A stretch of 64,000 nucleotides of DNA from Aliiroseovarius halocynthiae. GTDB taxonomy: Bacteria > Pseudomonadota > Alphaproteobacteria > Rhodobacterales > Rhodobacteraceae. The DNA lies in the NCBI RefSeq assembly GCF_007004645.1, contig NZ_ML660027.1, forward strand, positions 718-64,717. Direction: 5' to 3'. The position numbers and the translations under genes were made by a program. Shown here one piece after another: positions 29,232 to 38,158 of the stretch. Position 1 is the first letter of the stretch, and the number at the start of each line of letters is the position of its first letter. A model generated the notes under the pieces. It did not search any database and was not told the origin of the DNA. It saw nothing but the letters and a program-made list of their open reading frames with translations.

Positions 29232-29638
29232 AGTGTTTTCCCCAGTTTAGTCAGGCCCTCGCGGATGCGGGCGATGTCAGTGTCGGTGCCGGCCAGCTCG
29301 AATGAACAAAGTAGCGGTACCTTGCATTTATCGGCGATGATGCGACCCGACATGGCGTAGGTCGCACCGAAGTTTCTGTTGCCCGTTCCGATCACACCCA
29401 CCAGTTTTTCGCGGCGGGCAGGGTCGTTTAGAAAACGGATGACCTGTTTTGGTACTGCACCACGCCCTTCGCCATCGGCATAGGTCGGACAGATCAGTAC
29501 AAACGGGTCCCCCTGATCGGGCAAAGGCGCGTCGGCGTCAATCGGAATCCTTGCGGCAGGCCACCCCAACCGCGTTACAAACCGTTCGGTATTCCCCGAT
29601 TTAGACGAGTAATAAATCAGCGCCAGTTCTGCGCCCAC
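29213..29638 (-). CDS. nrdI: NrdI flavodoxin-like protein
   Basis: 141-residue NrdI, the FMN protein that supplies superoxide to build the Mn(III)2-tyrosyl radical of NrdF. The FMN phosphate loop is [13 protein letters not shown], and [19 protein letters not shown] is the NrdI-specific loop. GTG start at 29638. Its presence supports manganese loading of NrdF, useful in iron-poor sea water (inference). Overlaps nrdE and sits 3 bp behind nrdH. Confidence 0.93.
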
Positions 29639-29641
29639 AGC

Positions 29642-29863
29642 TTAAGCCAGTTGGGCGATCATGTCGGGACGGAAACCCGACCAATGGTCAGCACCGGCCA
29701 CAACGACGGGTGCTTGGCGATACCCCAGATCCGTCACACGGGCCATTGCCGCGTCATCTTGCGTCAGGTCGACCACGTTATAATCCACACCTTTTGCATC
29801 CAGGGCACGGGTGGTCGCGGTACATTGTACGCAAGCGGGTTTGGAATATACGATGATGCTCAT
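29642..29863 (-). CDS. nrdH: NrdH glutaredoxin-like electron donor
   Basis: 73-residue NrdH-redoxin: active site C11-V-Q-C14 in YSKPACVQCTAT and the C-terminal APVVVAGADHWSGFRPD that marks NrdH rather than glutaredoxin. Reduced by thioredoxin reductase, it re-reduces NrdE. Start at ATG 29863; the upstream frame runs into the riboswitch leader. First gene of nrdHIEF. Confidence 0.93.
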   Translation of the reverse strand: MSIIVYSKPACVQCTATTRALDAKGVDYNVVDLTQDDAAMARVTDLGYRQAPVVVAGADHWSGFRPDMIAQLA

Positions 29864-29954
29864 CAGTCCTCGGTCCTTGTTGTCAGGGTCGCGGACGCAG
29901 CGCTGGGAAATTCCCGCAAATCTGCCTCCAAACCCTCCGTTCGTGGTAACTTTA

Positions 29955-30118
29955 CACGCTTGCGGCAGGTCTCCTGACTTTGCGGCCATTGCTTGGCTGG
30001 CCTTCCCGGAGTGTAATCCCCCCAGTGGCGTAATCAGCCGTGCTTACCGCTTACAGTTGCGGGGGCAGTGCTGGAATTCCACCAACTTCCCTCTTAGCTT
30101 TCAACAGGAATCGAAAGA
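29955..30118 (-). promoter_or_regulatory. Cobalamin (B12) riboswitch upstream of nrdHIEF
   Basis: On the minus strand the B12-element landmarks appear in order: TGCCCCCGCAACTGTAAGCG, a GCCACTGG block, CCGGGAAGGCCAGCC, and the 3' AGTCAGGAGACCTGCC. It lies in the leader of nrdH, about 100 nt before its start. Binding of adenosylcobalamin should lower nrdHIEF expression, as known for other B12-independent reductases in organisms that also have class II NrdJ. A sequence of the same class precedes the ABC operon at 33720-33880. Confidence 0.95.
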
Positions 30119-30128
30119 ACCGAAGCAA

Positions 30129-30169
30129 CAGCATATTGGGGTTTTGGGGGTCAAACTGTCAATATATAG
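30129..30169 (-). promoter_or_regulatory. Paired NrdR-box-like sites before nrdHIEF
   Basis: Minus strand: CTATATATTG (30169-30160) matches the NrdR-box core CWATATATWG at 10 of 10 positions; CAATATGCTG (30138-30129) matches 8 of 10. Their centres are 31 bp apart, three helical turns, the spacing seen for NrdR pairs that repress reductase operons. They lie just upstream of the riboswitch, where the promoter must be. Outer box bases are poorly matched. Confidence 0.55.
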
Positions 30170-30218
30170 ATATCGCTTGACAGGGATTTCTTTTGGACAA
30201 CTGGTGCTTCGCGAAGGG

Positions 30219-30983
30219 TTATACCGGCCCTTGCAGGGTCAAAGCGGCGCCGTGAAATTGGCCATCCACTTGATAGTATTGCATCAATATTTCGCGCGTC
30301 AGCACATGTTGCGGAGCGCCGCGACCCACGATCTGACCTTGCGACATCAGATAGACGGTGTTGCAATAGCGCATCGCCAAGGACAGGTCATGAAGTGTCA
30401 TCAAAACGGTGCGTCCGCGGCGTTTCACCTCGTCCAATAGGACCAATTGATAGTGAAGGTCCAGATGGTTTGTGGGCTCGTCCAAGATATAGATTTCGGG
30501 GTCGCAGGCCAGAAGCTGTGCAAAATAGCAGCGTTGCAGTTCTCCGCCCGATAAATTGCTGGCGGGTTGTGTGGCTTTGTCGGTCAGCCCGGCCAAGGCA
30601 AGGGCATCGTCACGGCGGTCGATCAGCTCGGATTTATCAAGTTCCAGAATGGACAGACCGATCTCGACAATATCTTGTGGTGTCAGCCCAGCCAGCAGGC
30701 CCGAACTTTGCACTAAGGCCCCTACGCGCTTAGCCCATTCATAGGGGCTGTAATCGGTGATCGCGCGGTCAAAGGCGTGGATGGTGCCAGTGCTGGCGGT
30801 TGCGGCGTGATATAGCGTGCGCAGAAGCGTGGTTTTCCCGGCGCCGTTCGGGCCGAGCAGCCCGTGGATCTGGCCCGTTGGCACGCTGAGGGACGCGCCC
30901 TGCACATAGGGCGTCTTCCCGATATTGACCGACAGGTCTTGGATCCGAAGGGCGATTTCAGTTTCGACGGCTTCATGAAGCAC
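30219..30983 (-). CDS. btuD: BtuD-type ABC transporter ATPase
   Basis: 254-residue ATPase of the siderophore/B12 importer class. Walker A GPNGAGKT (44-51), signature LSGGE (144-148), Walker B ILDEPT (166-171), and switch His in LHDLSLAMRYC. It drives import together with the permease it overlaps by 11 bp. Substrate assigned as cobalamin because the operon begins with a B12 riboswitch; the protein alone would fit heme or ferric siderophores equally. Confidence 0.82.
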   Translation of the reverse strand: MLHEAVETEIALRIQDLSVNIGKTPYVQGASLSVPTGQIHGLLGPNGAGKTTLLRTLYHAATASTGTIHAFDRAITDYSPYEWAKRVGALVQSSGLLAGLTPQDIVEIGLSILELDKSELIDRRDDALALAGLTDKATQPASNLSGGELQRCYFAQLLACDPEIYILDEPTNHLDLHYQLVLLDEVKRRGRTVLMTLHDLSLAMRYCNTVYLMSQGQIVGRGAPQHVLTREILMQYYQVDGQFHGAALTLQGPV

Positions 30984-31980
30984 GGCGCAGACCTCGTAAA
31001 ATCATGATGAAGGGCGGCGCGGCGAACAGCGCCAGCAGTACCCCCAATGGCAGTTCTTCGGGGGCCAGTAAAGTGCGGCACAGAAGATCGACGGCAATCA
31101 GGACCAAAGCGCCCAGCACAAGTGTAAGGGGCAGCAAGACCCGATGGCGCGCGCCGGTCAAAAGACGGGCCATGTGCGGGATGATCAGGCCGATAAAGCC
31201 GACGATTCCGGCAACTGACACGGCCAGACCGGTCAGTGTGACGGTGGCCAGAAAGATCCACATGCGCAGCCGTCCTGTATGTACGCCAAGGGCTTGCGCA
31301 CGCTCTTCCCCCAGCAGGGTCGCGTCCAGAGCGTTGGCGTTCAGCAGGGCCCAGCCCGCGATCAGAAGCAACGCGAGTGTAATCAGCGGCAGTTCGTGCC
31401 ACTCGGTATTGGCGGCGGTTCCCATCAGCCAGCCAAGCGCGCTGCGCACGGCTTGGGGATCGCCCAGATACAGGAAAAATGCGGTCAGGGATTGAAACAT
31501 CAGCGACACCGCGACGCCCGCCAGAATGACGACCAACGGGTCCAGGGGTTCGCCGCGCCGACTGGATAGGCCCAGCGTCATGACAAAAGCCAGCGCCGCG
31601 CCCATAAAAGCAATTGCAGGCACACCGAAACTGTCAGTGATCCAGCTGGGCAGCCAGATGATGGCACCCACCGCTGCGGCGGACGCGCCCGAGGACAGAC
31701 CCATCAGGTAAGGGTCCGCCATCGGGTTGCGCAGGGCCGTTTGCATCAACGCCCCCGCCAAGGCCAACCCGGCCCCGATCACCCCAACCGCCAGCACACG
31801 CGGAATCCGCCATTGCCAGATGATCAAAGACAGCCCGCGCGGGACATCATCTTCGCGCATTAGAATGGCGGCGCGGTCAGCCCAGCTGATTTCAGCCGTG
31901 CCCCATAGGACACCGGCTAAAGCCACCAGAACCAACGCCAGAAGCGCTGCGGGGAAAAGGATCGGGAACCGGATTGCCAT
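30973..31980 (-). CDS. btuC: BtuC/FecCD-type ABC permease
   Basis: 335-residue inner-membrane permease with about ten helices. Family blocks: WRIPRVLAVGVIGAGLALAGALMQTALRNPMADPYLMG near the N-terminus and the ATPase-contact loop GIVGFIGLIIPHMARLL. Directly follows the binding-protein gene with no gap and overlaps the ATPase gene. Cobalamin as substrate is inferred from riboswitch control. Confidence 0.84.
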   Translation of the reverse strand: MAIRFPILFPAALLALVLVALAGVLWGTAEISWADRAAILMREDDVPRGLSLIIWQWRIPRVLAVGVIGAGLALAGALMQTALRNPMADPYLMGLSSGASAAAVGAIIWLPSWITDSFGVPAIAFMGAALAFVMTLGLSSRRGEPLDPLVVILAGVAVSLMFQSLTAFFLYLGDPQAVRSALGWLMGTAANTEWHELPLITLALLLIAGWALLNANALDATLLGEERAQALGVHTGRLRMWIFLATVTLTGLAVSVAGIVGFIGLIIPHMARLLTGARHRVLLPLTLVLGALVLIAVDLLCRTLLAPEELPLGVLLALFAAPPFIMILRGLRRAS

Positions 31981-32913
31981 TTACTTCATCGCGGCCAGTT
32001 GAGCGTTCACGGTCTCGACGCCGTCAGCGAAGCGCATTCCCAGCAGGGTTTCCGAGAATGGCACGATGACGAACTTGCCCTCTTTCACTGCGGTCAGTTC
32101 GGACAGAACCGGGTCTTGCTCCATATATTCGCGCTTCTCGGCGGCGGTGGACCAATCGGCTTCGATCAGCACGATGACCTGGGGATCAGTGGCGACGACC
32201 TTTTCCCAGGCCAGATCAACCCACGTGCCTTCGACATCAGCGCTGATGCTGTTCAGGCCGGCGGTTTTGGCGACCAAAGCGGGGCCACCACAGCAACCGA
32301 TCGAATAGGGCGTGTCGGTGCCGCTGTCATAGATGAACGCCGAGCGACCAGCGCCCGCCGGGTTGTTGCCGACGGCGTCGATACGGGCCTTGGTTTCGGC
32401 GATCAAAGTGTCAGCGCGGTCTTCCACGTGGAAGATGTCGCCGATGACCTCGATGTCTTTCAGGATCGGCTCGATGGTCAGCGGAACGTTTTTCGGGTGG
32501 TAGGTCTTGCAGGATGCATCGACCAAATAGGTGCCGACACCCAGATCATGCCATTTCTGTGCTGCGCCCATATTGTCTTCCGAGAAGGCCGAGCCGAAAC
32601 CTGCGAACAGGAAGTCGGGCTCTTCAGCCAAAACCACTTCGGCAGCGGGATATTTTTCGGCCAGAACGGGGACGCTGTCATAGGCGTCTTTCCACTGTGT
32701 GGGGATCGCGTCGTCCAGATAGGCCGTGCCCACCATCGATCCTTCCAGACCCAGCGCCAGCATCACTTCGGTGGCTTGCTGGTTCAGGGTGATCGCGCGT
32801 GTCGGTACCGTGTCATAGCTGTGATCCGTGCCGCAGTTGGAAACGGTAACGGCATCGGCCATGGCCGCGGATGTGCTGAGCGCCAGCGGGATGAGTGCTT
32901 TAAGCAGGTTCAT
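31981..32913 (-). CDS. btuF: BtuF-type periplasmic binding protein
   Basis: 310-residue periplasmic binding protein of the helical-backbone class (BtuF/FepB). Signal peptide MNLLKALIPLALSTSAAMA, then TRAITLNQQATEVMLALGLEGSMVGTAY, the domain that recognises ligands at the lobe interface, and DFLFAGFGSAF. Six Cys residues, including an unusual GCCGGP, are more than normal for the family. Starts within the last codons of the ferredoxin-like gene (14-bp overlap). Confidence 0.82.
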   Translation of the reverse strand: MNLLKALIPLALSTSAAMADAVTVSNCGTDHSYDTVPTRAITLNQQATEVMLALGLEGSMVGTAYLDDAIPTQWKDAYDSVPVLAEKYPAAEVVLAEEPDFLFAGFGSAFSEDNMGAAQKWHDLGVGTYLVDASCKTYHPKNVPLTIEPILKDIEVIGDIFHVEDRADTLIAETKARIDAVGNNPAGAGRSAFIYDSGTDTPYSIGCCGGPALVAKTAGLNSISADVEGTWVDLAWEKVVATDPQVIVLIEADWSTAAEKREYMEQDPVLSELTAVKEGKFVIVPFSETLLGMRFADGVETVNAQLAAMK

Positions 32914-33619
32914 GGTGGTCCTCTGTTTGATGAATAAGAAGGTGTTTGGGGATGGTGTTCGCGCGCAGGGCCTGCGCGACGAATGTGCGAATGTCGTTCA
33001 GATCGGCCACGCGATACCAGTTGCCATGCGGATAGTGGACGATCACGGGGCCTGCATTGCAGGGAAACAGGCAGCCAGTGGTGGTCACCAGACAGTGTGA
33101 GCGTACCCGCGCGCGGCCGAGTTCGGCCTTCATTGCCTCGACAAGTGACGGGGCGTCTTTCAGGTGGCAACGTGGCCCGGTGCAGACCAGAAGATGGTGA
33201 CGAAAGGCGGGCGGTGTATCCCAGCCTTTGCCACGCTCTCCGTTCGTTTGGGGGCGAATGCGTGTCAGGGCAACGCGCGCACGGGCGGCAGAATGTACTA
33301 CGCGGGTGTCCGCTTGGAGTGCGGCTGCCATAAACAGGTTGGGTGCGCTTGGGCCCTGTCGATCCAGCCAGCTTCCGGCGGCACTGGGCAGCCATTTTTG
33401 AAGGCTTTGGGAAAAGGGCAGGCCGATGGGGCGCAGTTCAATGCGTGTGGCACCCTGCGCGGTCAACGCGTCCAATGCGTGCCACATCCCGTCGCCTGAC
33501 GCCTCTAGTCGCACGGCGTCAGCAGTGCAGGGCGCTGCACGGATCAACGTCTCAGCCAGATCACGAAACTTGGCCTGGCTGACATAGCTGGCTGAAATCA
33601 GATAAAGATACGCGTCCAT
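32900..33619 (-). CDS. CbiX-like N-domain fused to a thioredoxin-like [2Fe-2S] ferredoxin
   Basis: 239 residues, first gene of the B12-riboswitch operon. Residues 142-239 carry a [2Fe-2S] thioredoxin-like ferredoxin pattern: C146-TGPR-C151 and C183-LFP-C187, with an extra C176. Residues 1-90 resemble half a CbiX/sirohydrochlorin chelatase (DALTAQGATRIELRPIGLPF) but the usual chelatase LIGHGSR is replaced by LISASYV, so the metal-insertion His is missing. A role in handling or reducing imported corrinoid cobalt would suit the location (inference). No function is established to my knowledge. Confidence 0.7.
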   Translation of the reverse strand: MDAYLYLISASYVSQAKFRDLAETLIRAAPCTADAVRLEASGDGMWHALDALTAQGATRIELRPIGLPFSQSLQKWLPSAAGSWLDRQGPSAPNLFMAAALQADTRVVHSAARARVALTRIRPQTNGERGKGWDTPPAFRHHLLVCTGPRCHLKDAPSLVEAMKAELGRARVRSHCLVTTTGCLFPCNAGPVIVHYPHGNWYRVADLNDIRTFVAQALRANTIPKHLLIHQTEDHHEPA

Positions 33620-33719
33620 CGCTGCCTCTTTGATGGAGGCAGGCAGGCACGGCGGGACATCCCACGGAAATCTGTCATCTTATCCTCCACGGGCCCTCCG
33701 CCCGGTTGGTTACACGTCA

Positions 33720-33880
33720 AAGATGGCAGGTCTCCTGACTTCGCGGGTCTTGGCTTGGCTGACCTTCCCGGGGAATTCCCAGTGGTATATTCAGCCTTGC
33801 TCTCCGCTTACAGTTGCGGGGGCAGTCACGGAATTGGCGCCTATTGGCTCTTCCTCACCGTGTTCCCTTTTCATTCCGCA
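33720..33880 (-). promoter_or_regulatory. Cobalamin riboswitch upstream of the btu-like operon
   Basis: Minus-strand B12-element landmarks: TGCCCCCGCAACTGTAAGCG, ACCACTGGG, CCGGGAAGGTCAGCC and AGTCAGGAGACCTGCC. It ends about 100 nt before the CbiX/ferredoxin gene. Adenosylcobalamin should repress the uptake operon. It shares these blocks with the element at 29955-30118, but their peripheral stems differ, so they are not a recent duplication. Confidence 0.95.
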
Positions 33881-33974
33881 CGGCCTTTGGCGCAACGGAA
33901 ACCATCGCGGACAAGTAACCGTTCGTTTGCTGAACTGTCAATCACCTTCGTGTGGCCTGTGCTACGCCAAAGAT

Positions 33975-34003
33975 AAAGGGCGCCCCGAGGGCCGCCCTTT
34001 TTT
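33975..34003. terminator. Terminator hairpin beyond the RND pump gene
   Basis: Stem AAAGGGCG / CGCCCTTT with a 10-nt loop, 26 bp after the RND gene stop. The U-tract is better in the plus direction (seven T) than in the minus direction (TTT then ATCTTT), so it may work both ways. Confidence 0.7.
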
Positions 34004-34025
34004 CTGCGCCTGCAAGTTGGGCTGT

Positions 34026-37000
34026 TCAAGTTGCAAGACTGGCTTCGCGGTTTTCGTCGCGCTTGAAGAACACGTAATAGAACACCGGCGCGGCAACCAA
34101 GGTCAGGATTGATGCAAATGCCAACCCGCCCATGATCGTGACCGACATCGACACGAAGAACGCGTCGCCAAGCAGTGGTGCCATGCCAAGGATGGTTGTC
34201 ACAGCCGCCAAGACCACGGGGCGGACCCTTGAGGCTGAAGCCTCGATGATCGCGGGGCGCAAGGCTTTGCCTTCGGCGCGGACAAGGTCGATTTCCTCGA
34301 CCAGAACGATGCCGTTTTTGATCAGCATTCCTGACAGGCTGAGTAGACCCAGAAGTGCCGTGAAGCTAAAGGGCAGGCCGGTGCCCAGAAGCCCAACAAC
34401 AACGCCGTTCACCGACATCGGCACCAAAAGCCAGATGATGATCGGCTGGCGGATCGCGTTGAACAGCAGGATCGAGATCATGACCATAATCAGTGCGCTC
34501 AGCGGCAATTGCGCACCAAGGCTGGCCTGCGCTTCGCGGGCGTTTTCAAATTCGCCCCCCCATTCCAGTTTGTAGCCGTCGGGCAGCGGCATCGCCTCGA
34601 CCGCGGCGCGGATTTCGGAATGCGCCTGTGCGGGGGTCACATCCGGCACCACATCCGCCCCGACCGAGATCGTGGGAACGCGGTTGCGGCGGTGCACAAG
34701 GGTGTTTTCTGCACGCACCTTGAACCCGTCCGTCACCTGTTCGATCGGCAGGTGGCTTTGGGCTACAGGGGAATAGACCAGTTGATCATAAATATTGAAC
34801 GGCTCGTCTTGTGGTTTACGCATGATGATCGGGATTTGGCGATCCCGCTCGCGATAGATCCCTGCACGTTGACCGTCAGTGGCAAACTGAAGGGTGGACG
34901 CGATGTCCTCGCGGTTTACGCCGGCGGTCTGTGCGCGTTCGGTGGCATAGACGGGTTCGATCACCAGTTCTTGCTCGCGCCAGTCGGTGCGCAGGTTCAG
35001 CAGACTGTCCGAGTTTTCGCGCATGATCTGCGTGGCTTGCGTGGCAAGTTCGCGCAGGACCTTGGGGTCATTGCCCGAAAAACGCGCCTGGATGGGATCC
35101 CCGCCGCCGGGTCCGAAGACCAGACGCTGCACGCGGAATTCGGCGTGAGGGAAGGTCTCATTACCGAAATGCTCAAGCCGTGCGTGCAGGTCCGGGATGT
35201 CGTCCAGAACTTCGGTTCGGATGATCAGGTGACCATAGCTTTGGTTATCCTTGCCACCGTCATAGGTCAGCATGAAACGCGAGGCTCCGCGCCCGGCGTA
35301 GGACGCGATCGACACGACTTTTTCCTGCTCAAGCAGCCACGCTTCCATCTGGGCCAGATCATCCGACACCTGATGGATCGAACTGCCCTGAGGAAGCTTG
35401 TAATAGACAAAGAATAATGGCGTGTTCGAATTCGGGAAGAACTGCTGTTTCACTTGACCAAAGCCCGCAAAACACACCACCGTAATGGCCACGAGTGCGG
35501 CAATCACAAGCCAGCGGGCCGACAGCGCAAGATCCAGCGTGCGCTTGTACAGACGGAAGAACGGACCGTTATAGGCATCTTCGGCGTTCTGGGTATCGTG
35601 CTTGAACAGATAGTGACCCAACAGCGGGGTCACCGTCAGCGCCAGCACCCATGACAGCATCAGCGAAATGCCGATGACGGCGAAGAGCGAGAACAGGAAT
35701 TCGCCGGTGGAATCGGGTGACAGGCCAATGCCAGCAAAGGCCATGATGCCGATCACAGTTGCCCCCAAAAGTGGGATCTGCGTTTTCTTGGCGGCATCAT
35801 CAGCCGCCTGACGCGAGTTGCGCCCACGCAGCATCGAGATCTGCATCCCTTCGGCCACAACAATGGCGTTGTCCACCAGCATCCCCATCGCGATGATCAG
35901 AGCGCCCAGCGAAATGCGCTCCATCTCGATCGAGAAGAGCCACATGAACAGGATTGTGCCCACCACGGTCAGCAGCAGGGTCGTGCCGATCACGACGGCA
36001 GCGCGCCACCCCATGAAAGCGCCCAGAACAACGATTACGATCCCCACCGACATGGCAAGGTTCACAAGGAAATCGTTCGCGCTTTGCTCGACCACCAAGT
36101 GCTGTTGATAGATGGGGTGCAGATCGATCCCATGTGGGATGTCTTCGCCAAGCTGGGCAAGGCGGGCGTCGACGCGGTGGCCGACTTCAACAATGTCTTC
36201 GCTTTCAAGACCCGCAATGGCGATGGTAAAGGCCTCTTCCCCATTGAAACGGATAATCTGGGTTGGATTTGCTATGCGCTCGCGGGTGACCGATGCAATA
36301 TCTGCGATGTTCACCAGAACGCCATTCACGCCCACATTCAGCGACGCGATATCCGAGATCGTCTCGGACCCTTCCGGCGCACGGAACATGGTGCGGCCCG
36401 CGTCGCTGTCCAGCCCACCAGCCGCCGCGACCGAGTTCGAGGTCGAAACCGCACCGGCAATCGCGTTGGGTGGGATGCCCTGATTTACGGCCAGCGTCAT
36501 GTTGGGCTCGATATAGATCACTTCGTCGGGCAGGCCGGCCAGATCGACATCGGCCACACCATCCACGACCAGAAGCTCGCGGCGCAGGAAGGTGGCCAGC
36601 TCATGCCGCTCGGCGTCGGTAAAGCCGGGGCTGGTGACTGCGTAATACAGGCCGAATACATCCCCGAAACTGTCATTCACAAACGGGGCCATTGCGCCAG
36701 ACGGCAAGCTGCGCGACGTGTCGCGGATCTTGGCACGCAAGCGCGTCCAGATGTCGGGCAGTGTTTCGGCCGGATAGGTCGACTTGATCTCGATATCAAT
36801 TCGGCTTTCACCGGGGCGGTTGGTCGATGTGATCTTGTCGACCTCTTCCATCTTCTGAAGCGCGCTTTCCAGGGGTTCGGACACTTCGGTCGCAACCTGT
36901 TCGGCACTTGCGCCGGGGTATTGTGTGACCACAACGGCCTGTTTGATGGTAAAGGCGGGGTCTTCCAGACGGCCCAGATTAAAGAAGCCATAAGTGCCGC

Positions 37001-37073
37001 CAAACAGCATGGTTAGGATGATCAGCCATGTATAAAGTGGCTTCTCGATCGAGGCGCGGGCGATATTCAGCAT
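34026..37073 (-). CDS. RND efflux pump, inner-membrane permease
   Basis: 1015-residue proton-driven RND transporter of the AcrB/MexB superfamily, nearer the CusA/MdtB-like branch with short loops. Twelve membrane helices in two repeats; typical blocks are QYPGASAEQVATEVSEPLE, VVVLGAFMGWRAAVVIG, GALIIAMGMLVDNAIVVAEGM (Asp in helix 4) and LLSLSGMLIKNGIVLVEEID. Works with the membrane fusion protein encoded 9 bp upstream; an outer-membrane TolC partner is not in the window. Substrate unknown. Confidence 0.93.
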   Translation of the reverse strand: MLNIARASIEKPLYTWLIILTMLFGGTYGFFNLGRLEDPAFTIKQAVVVTQYPGASAEQVATEVSEPLESALQKMEEVDKITSTNRPGESRIDIEIKSTYPAETLPDIWTRLRAKIRDTSRSLPSGAMAPFVNDSFGDVFGLYYAVTSPGFTDAERHELATFLRRELLVVDGVADVDLAGLPDEVIYIEPNMTLAVNQGIPPNAIAGAVSTSNSVAAAGGLDSDAGRTMFRAPEGSETISDIASLNVGVNGVLVNIADIASVTRERIANPTQIIRFNGEEAFTIAIAGLESEDIVEVGHRVDARLAQLGEDIPHGIDLHPIYQQHLVVEQSANDFLVNLAMSVGIVIVVLGAFMGWRAAVVIGTTLLLTVVGTILFMWLFSIEMERISLGALIIAMGMLVDNAIVVAEGMQISMLRGRNSRQAADDAAKKTQIPLLGATVIGIMAFAGIGLSPDSTGEFLFSLFAVIGISLMLSWVLALTVTPLLGHYLFKHDTQNAEDAYNGPFFRLYKRTLDLALSARWLVIAALVAITVVCFAGFGQVKQQFFPNSNTPLFFVYYKLPQGSSIHQVSDDLAQMEAWLLEQEKVVSIASYAGRGASRFMLTYDGGKDNQSYGHLIIRTEVLDDIPDLHARLEHFGNETFPHAEFRVQRLVFGPGGGDPIQARFSGNDPKVLRELATQATQIMRENSDSLLNLRTDWREQELVIEPVYATERAQTAGVNREDIASTLQFATDGQRAGIYRERDRQIPIIMRKPQDEPFNIYDQLVYSPVAQSHLPIEQVTDGFKVRAENTLVHRRNRVPTISVGADVVPDVTPAQAHSEIRAAVEAMPLPDGYKLEWGGEFENAREAQASLGAQLPLSALIMVMISILLFNAIRQPIIIWLLVPMSVNGVVVGLLGTGLPFSFTALLGLLSLSGMLIKNGIVLVEEIDLVRAEGKALRPAIIEASASRVRPVVLAAVTTILGMAPLLGDAFFVSMSVTIMGGLAFASILTLVAAPVFYYVFFKRDENREASLAT

Positions 37074-37081
37074 GGTGGACC

Positions 37082-38155
37082 TCAGTTCGCAAAGCCGTTG
37101 AAGACGCGCACAGCTTCGCCATCCTCAACCGAGGATGCGCCAGCGGCGACGATCACGTCCCCATCGGACAGGCCCGAGGTCACGATGAAGCTGCCGTCCG
37201 GCGCAGTGGAAACCTGCACGGGCGTTGCGGCAATGGTGCCTGTGCCATCCACGCCGTCAACAAAACGCATGACCTGCGTGTTGCCCTGCGGATCCATCGC
37301 GATGGCCGTCGCGGGCAGTTTGATTTCCGAGGCGTCCGTGGTCGCGCTGATGCGCACATCTACGGACGATCCCGGCAAAACGCGCAAAGTATCCACCGGC
37401 GCCATCCCCAACGTCAGACGATAGGTTTGGCCGGCAGCAGCGGCTTCGGCGTTATACTCGCGGATCTCCAGCGGATAGATTTCCGGGTGCCCTGCGAAAT
37501 GGGCGTTGATTTCGATACTTTCTTCTTCACCGGCGGTTTGGAACAGAATCTCGGGGACGTCGATTTCGATGCGAATTTCGCTCATGTCATGCAGGCGGGC
37601 GATGGGGGTGCCAGCGCCGATAGTGTTGAAGTTGCCGACGTTGCGGGCCGCCACCAAGGCATCAAATGGGGCGTAAAGCGTGGCGTTGTTGAAATTCTTC
37701 TGGGCTTGGCGGAAGGCAATGTCCGCCAGATTGGCCTGCGTTTCAGCATCGTCGATCGTCACCTGACTGACAGTATTGCCACGCAGTTTCGTCAGACGTT
37801 CCAGCGTCCGATCTGCCTGATCCTTCTGCACAGTCGCCTGTTCCAGTGCCAAAGACAGGGGTTCCTGATCCAGCTGTGCGATCAGGCTGCCTTCGGGCAG
37901 GATCTCGCCTTCGATGATTGGGAATTCGACGATCTGTCCACCAACCTGAAAGGCTAGGTCAATGGACTGACGGGCAACAACCTTGCCATAGAAGGTGCGC
38001 GAAAACGCTTGTTGGTTTTCCGAGATGGTCATCAGTTTGACGGGTTTCAGCCCGTCAGCTTGGGCAGTGCTGTCTTGGGCGATGGCTGCGCCAAAGGTCA
38101 ATGCGGTTGCCAATGTGGCGGCAACGATGGGTTTGGTAAGACGGGTCATATGCAT
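37082..38155 (-). CDS. RND membrane fusion protein
   Basis: 357-residue periplasmic adaptor. Signal peptide ending AAIAQ, lipoyl half-motifs (VARQSIDLAFQVGGQIVEF and TLYAPFDALVAARNVGNFNTIGAG), an alpha-hairpin between them (about residues 95-150), and beta-barrel and membrane-proximal domains. It bridges the RND permease and a TolC-type channel. Start is one of GTG 38158, ATG 38155 or ATG 38149; all follow the marR stop immediately, so the genes are coupled. Confidence 0.92.
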   Translation of the reverse strand: MHMTRLTKPIVAATLATALTFGAAIAQDSTAQADGLKPVKLMTISENQQAFSRTFYGKVVARQSIDLAFQVGGQIVEFPIIEGEILPEGSLIAQLDQEPLSLALEQATVQKDQADRTLERLTKLRGNTVSQVTIDDAETQANLADIAFRQAQKNFNNATLYAPFDALVAARNVGNFNTIGAGTPIARLHDMSEIRIEIDVPEILFQTAGEEESIEINAHFAGHPEIYPLEIREYNAEAAAAGQTYRLTLGMAPVDTLRVLPGSSVDVRISATTDASEIKLPATAIAMDPQGNTQVMRFVDGVDGTGTIAATPVQVSTAPDGSFIVTSGLSDGDVIVAAGASSVEDGEAVRVFNGFAN

Positions 38156-38158
38156 CAC

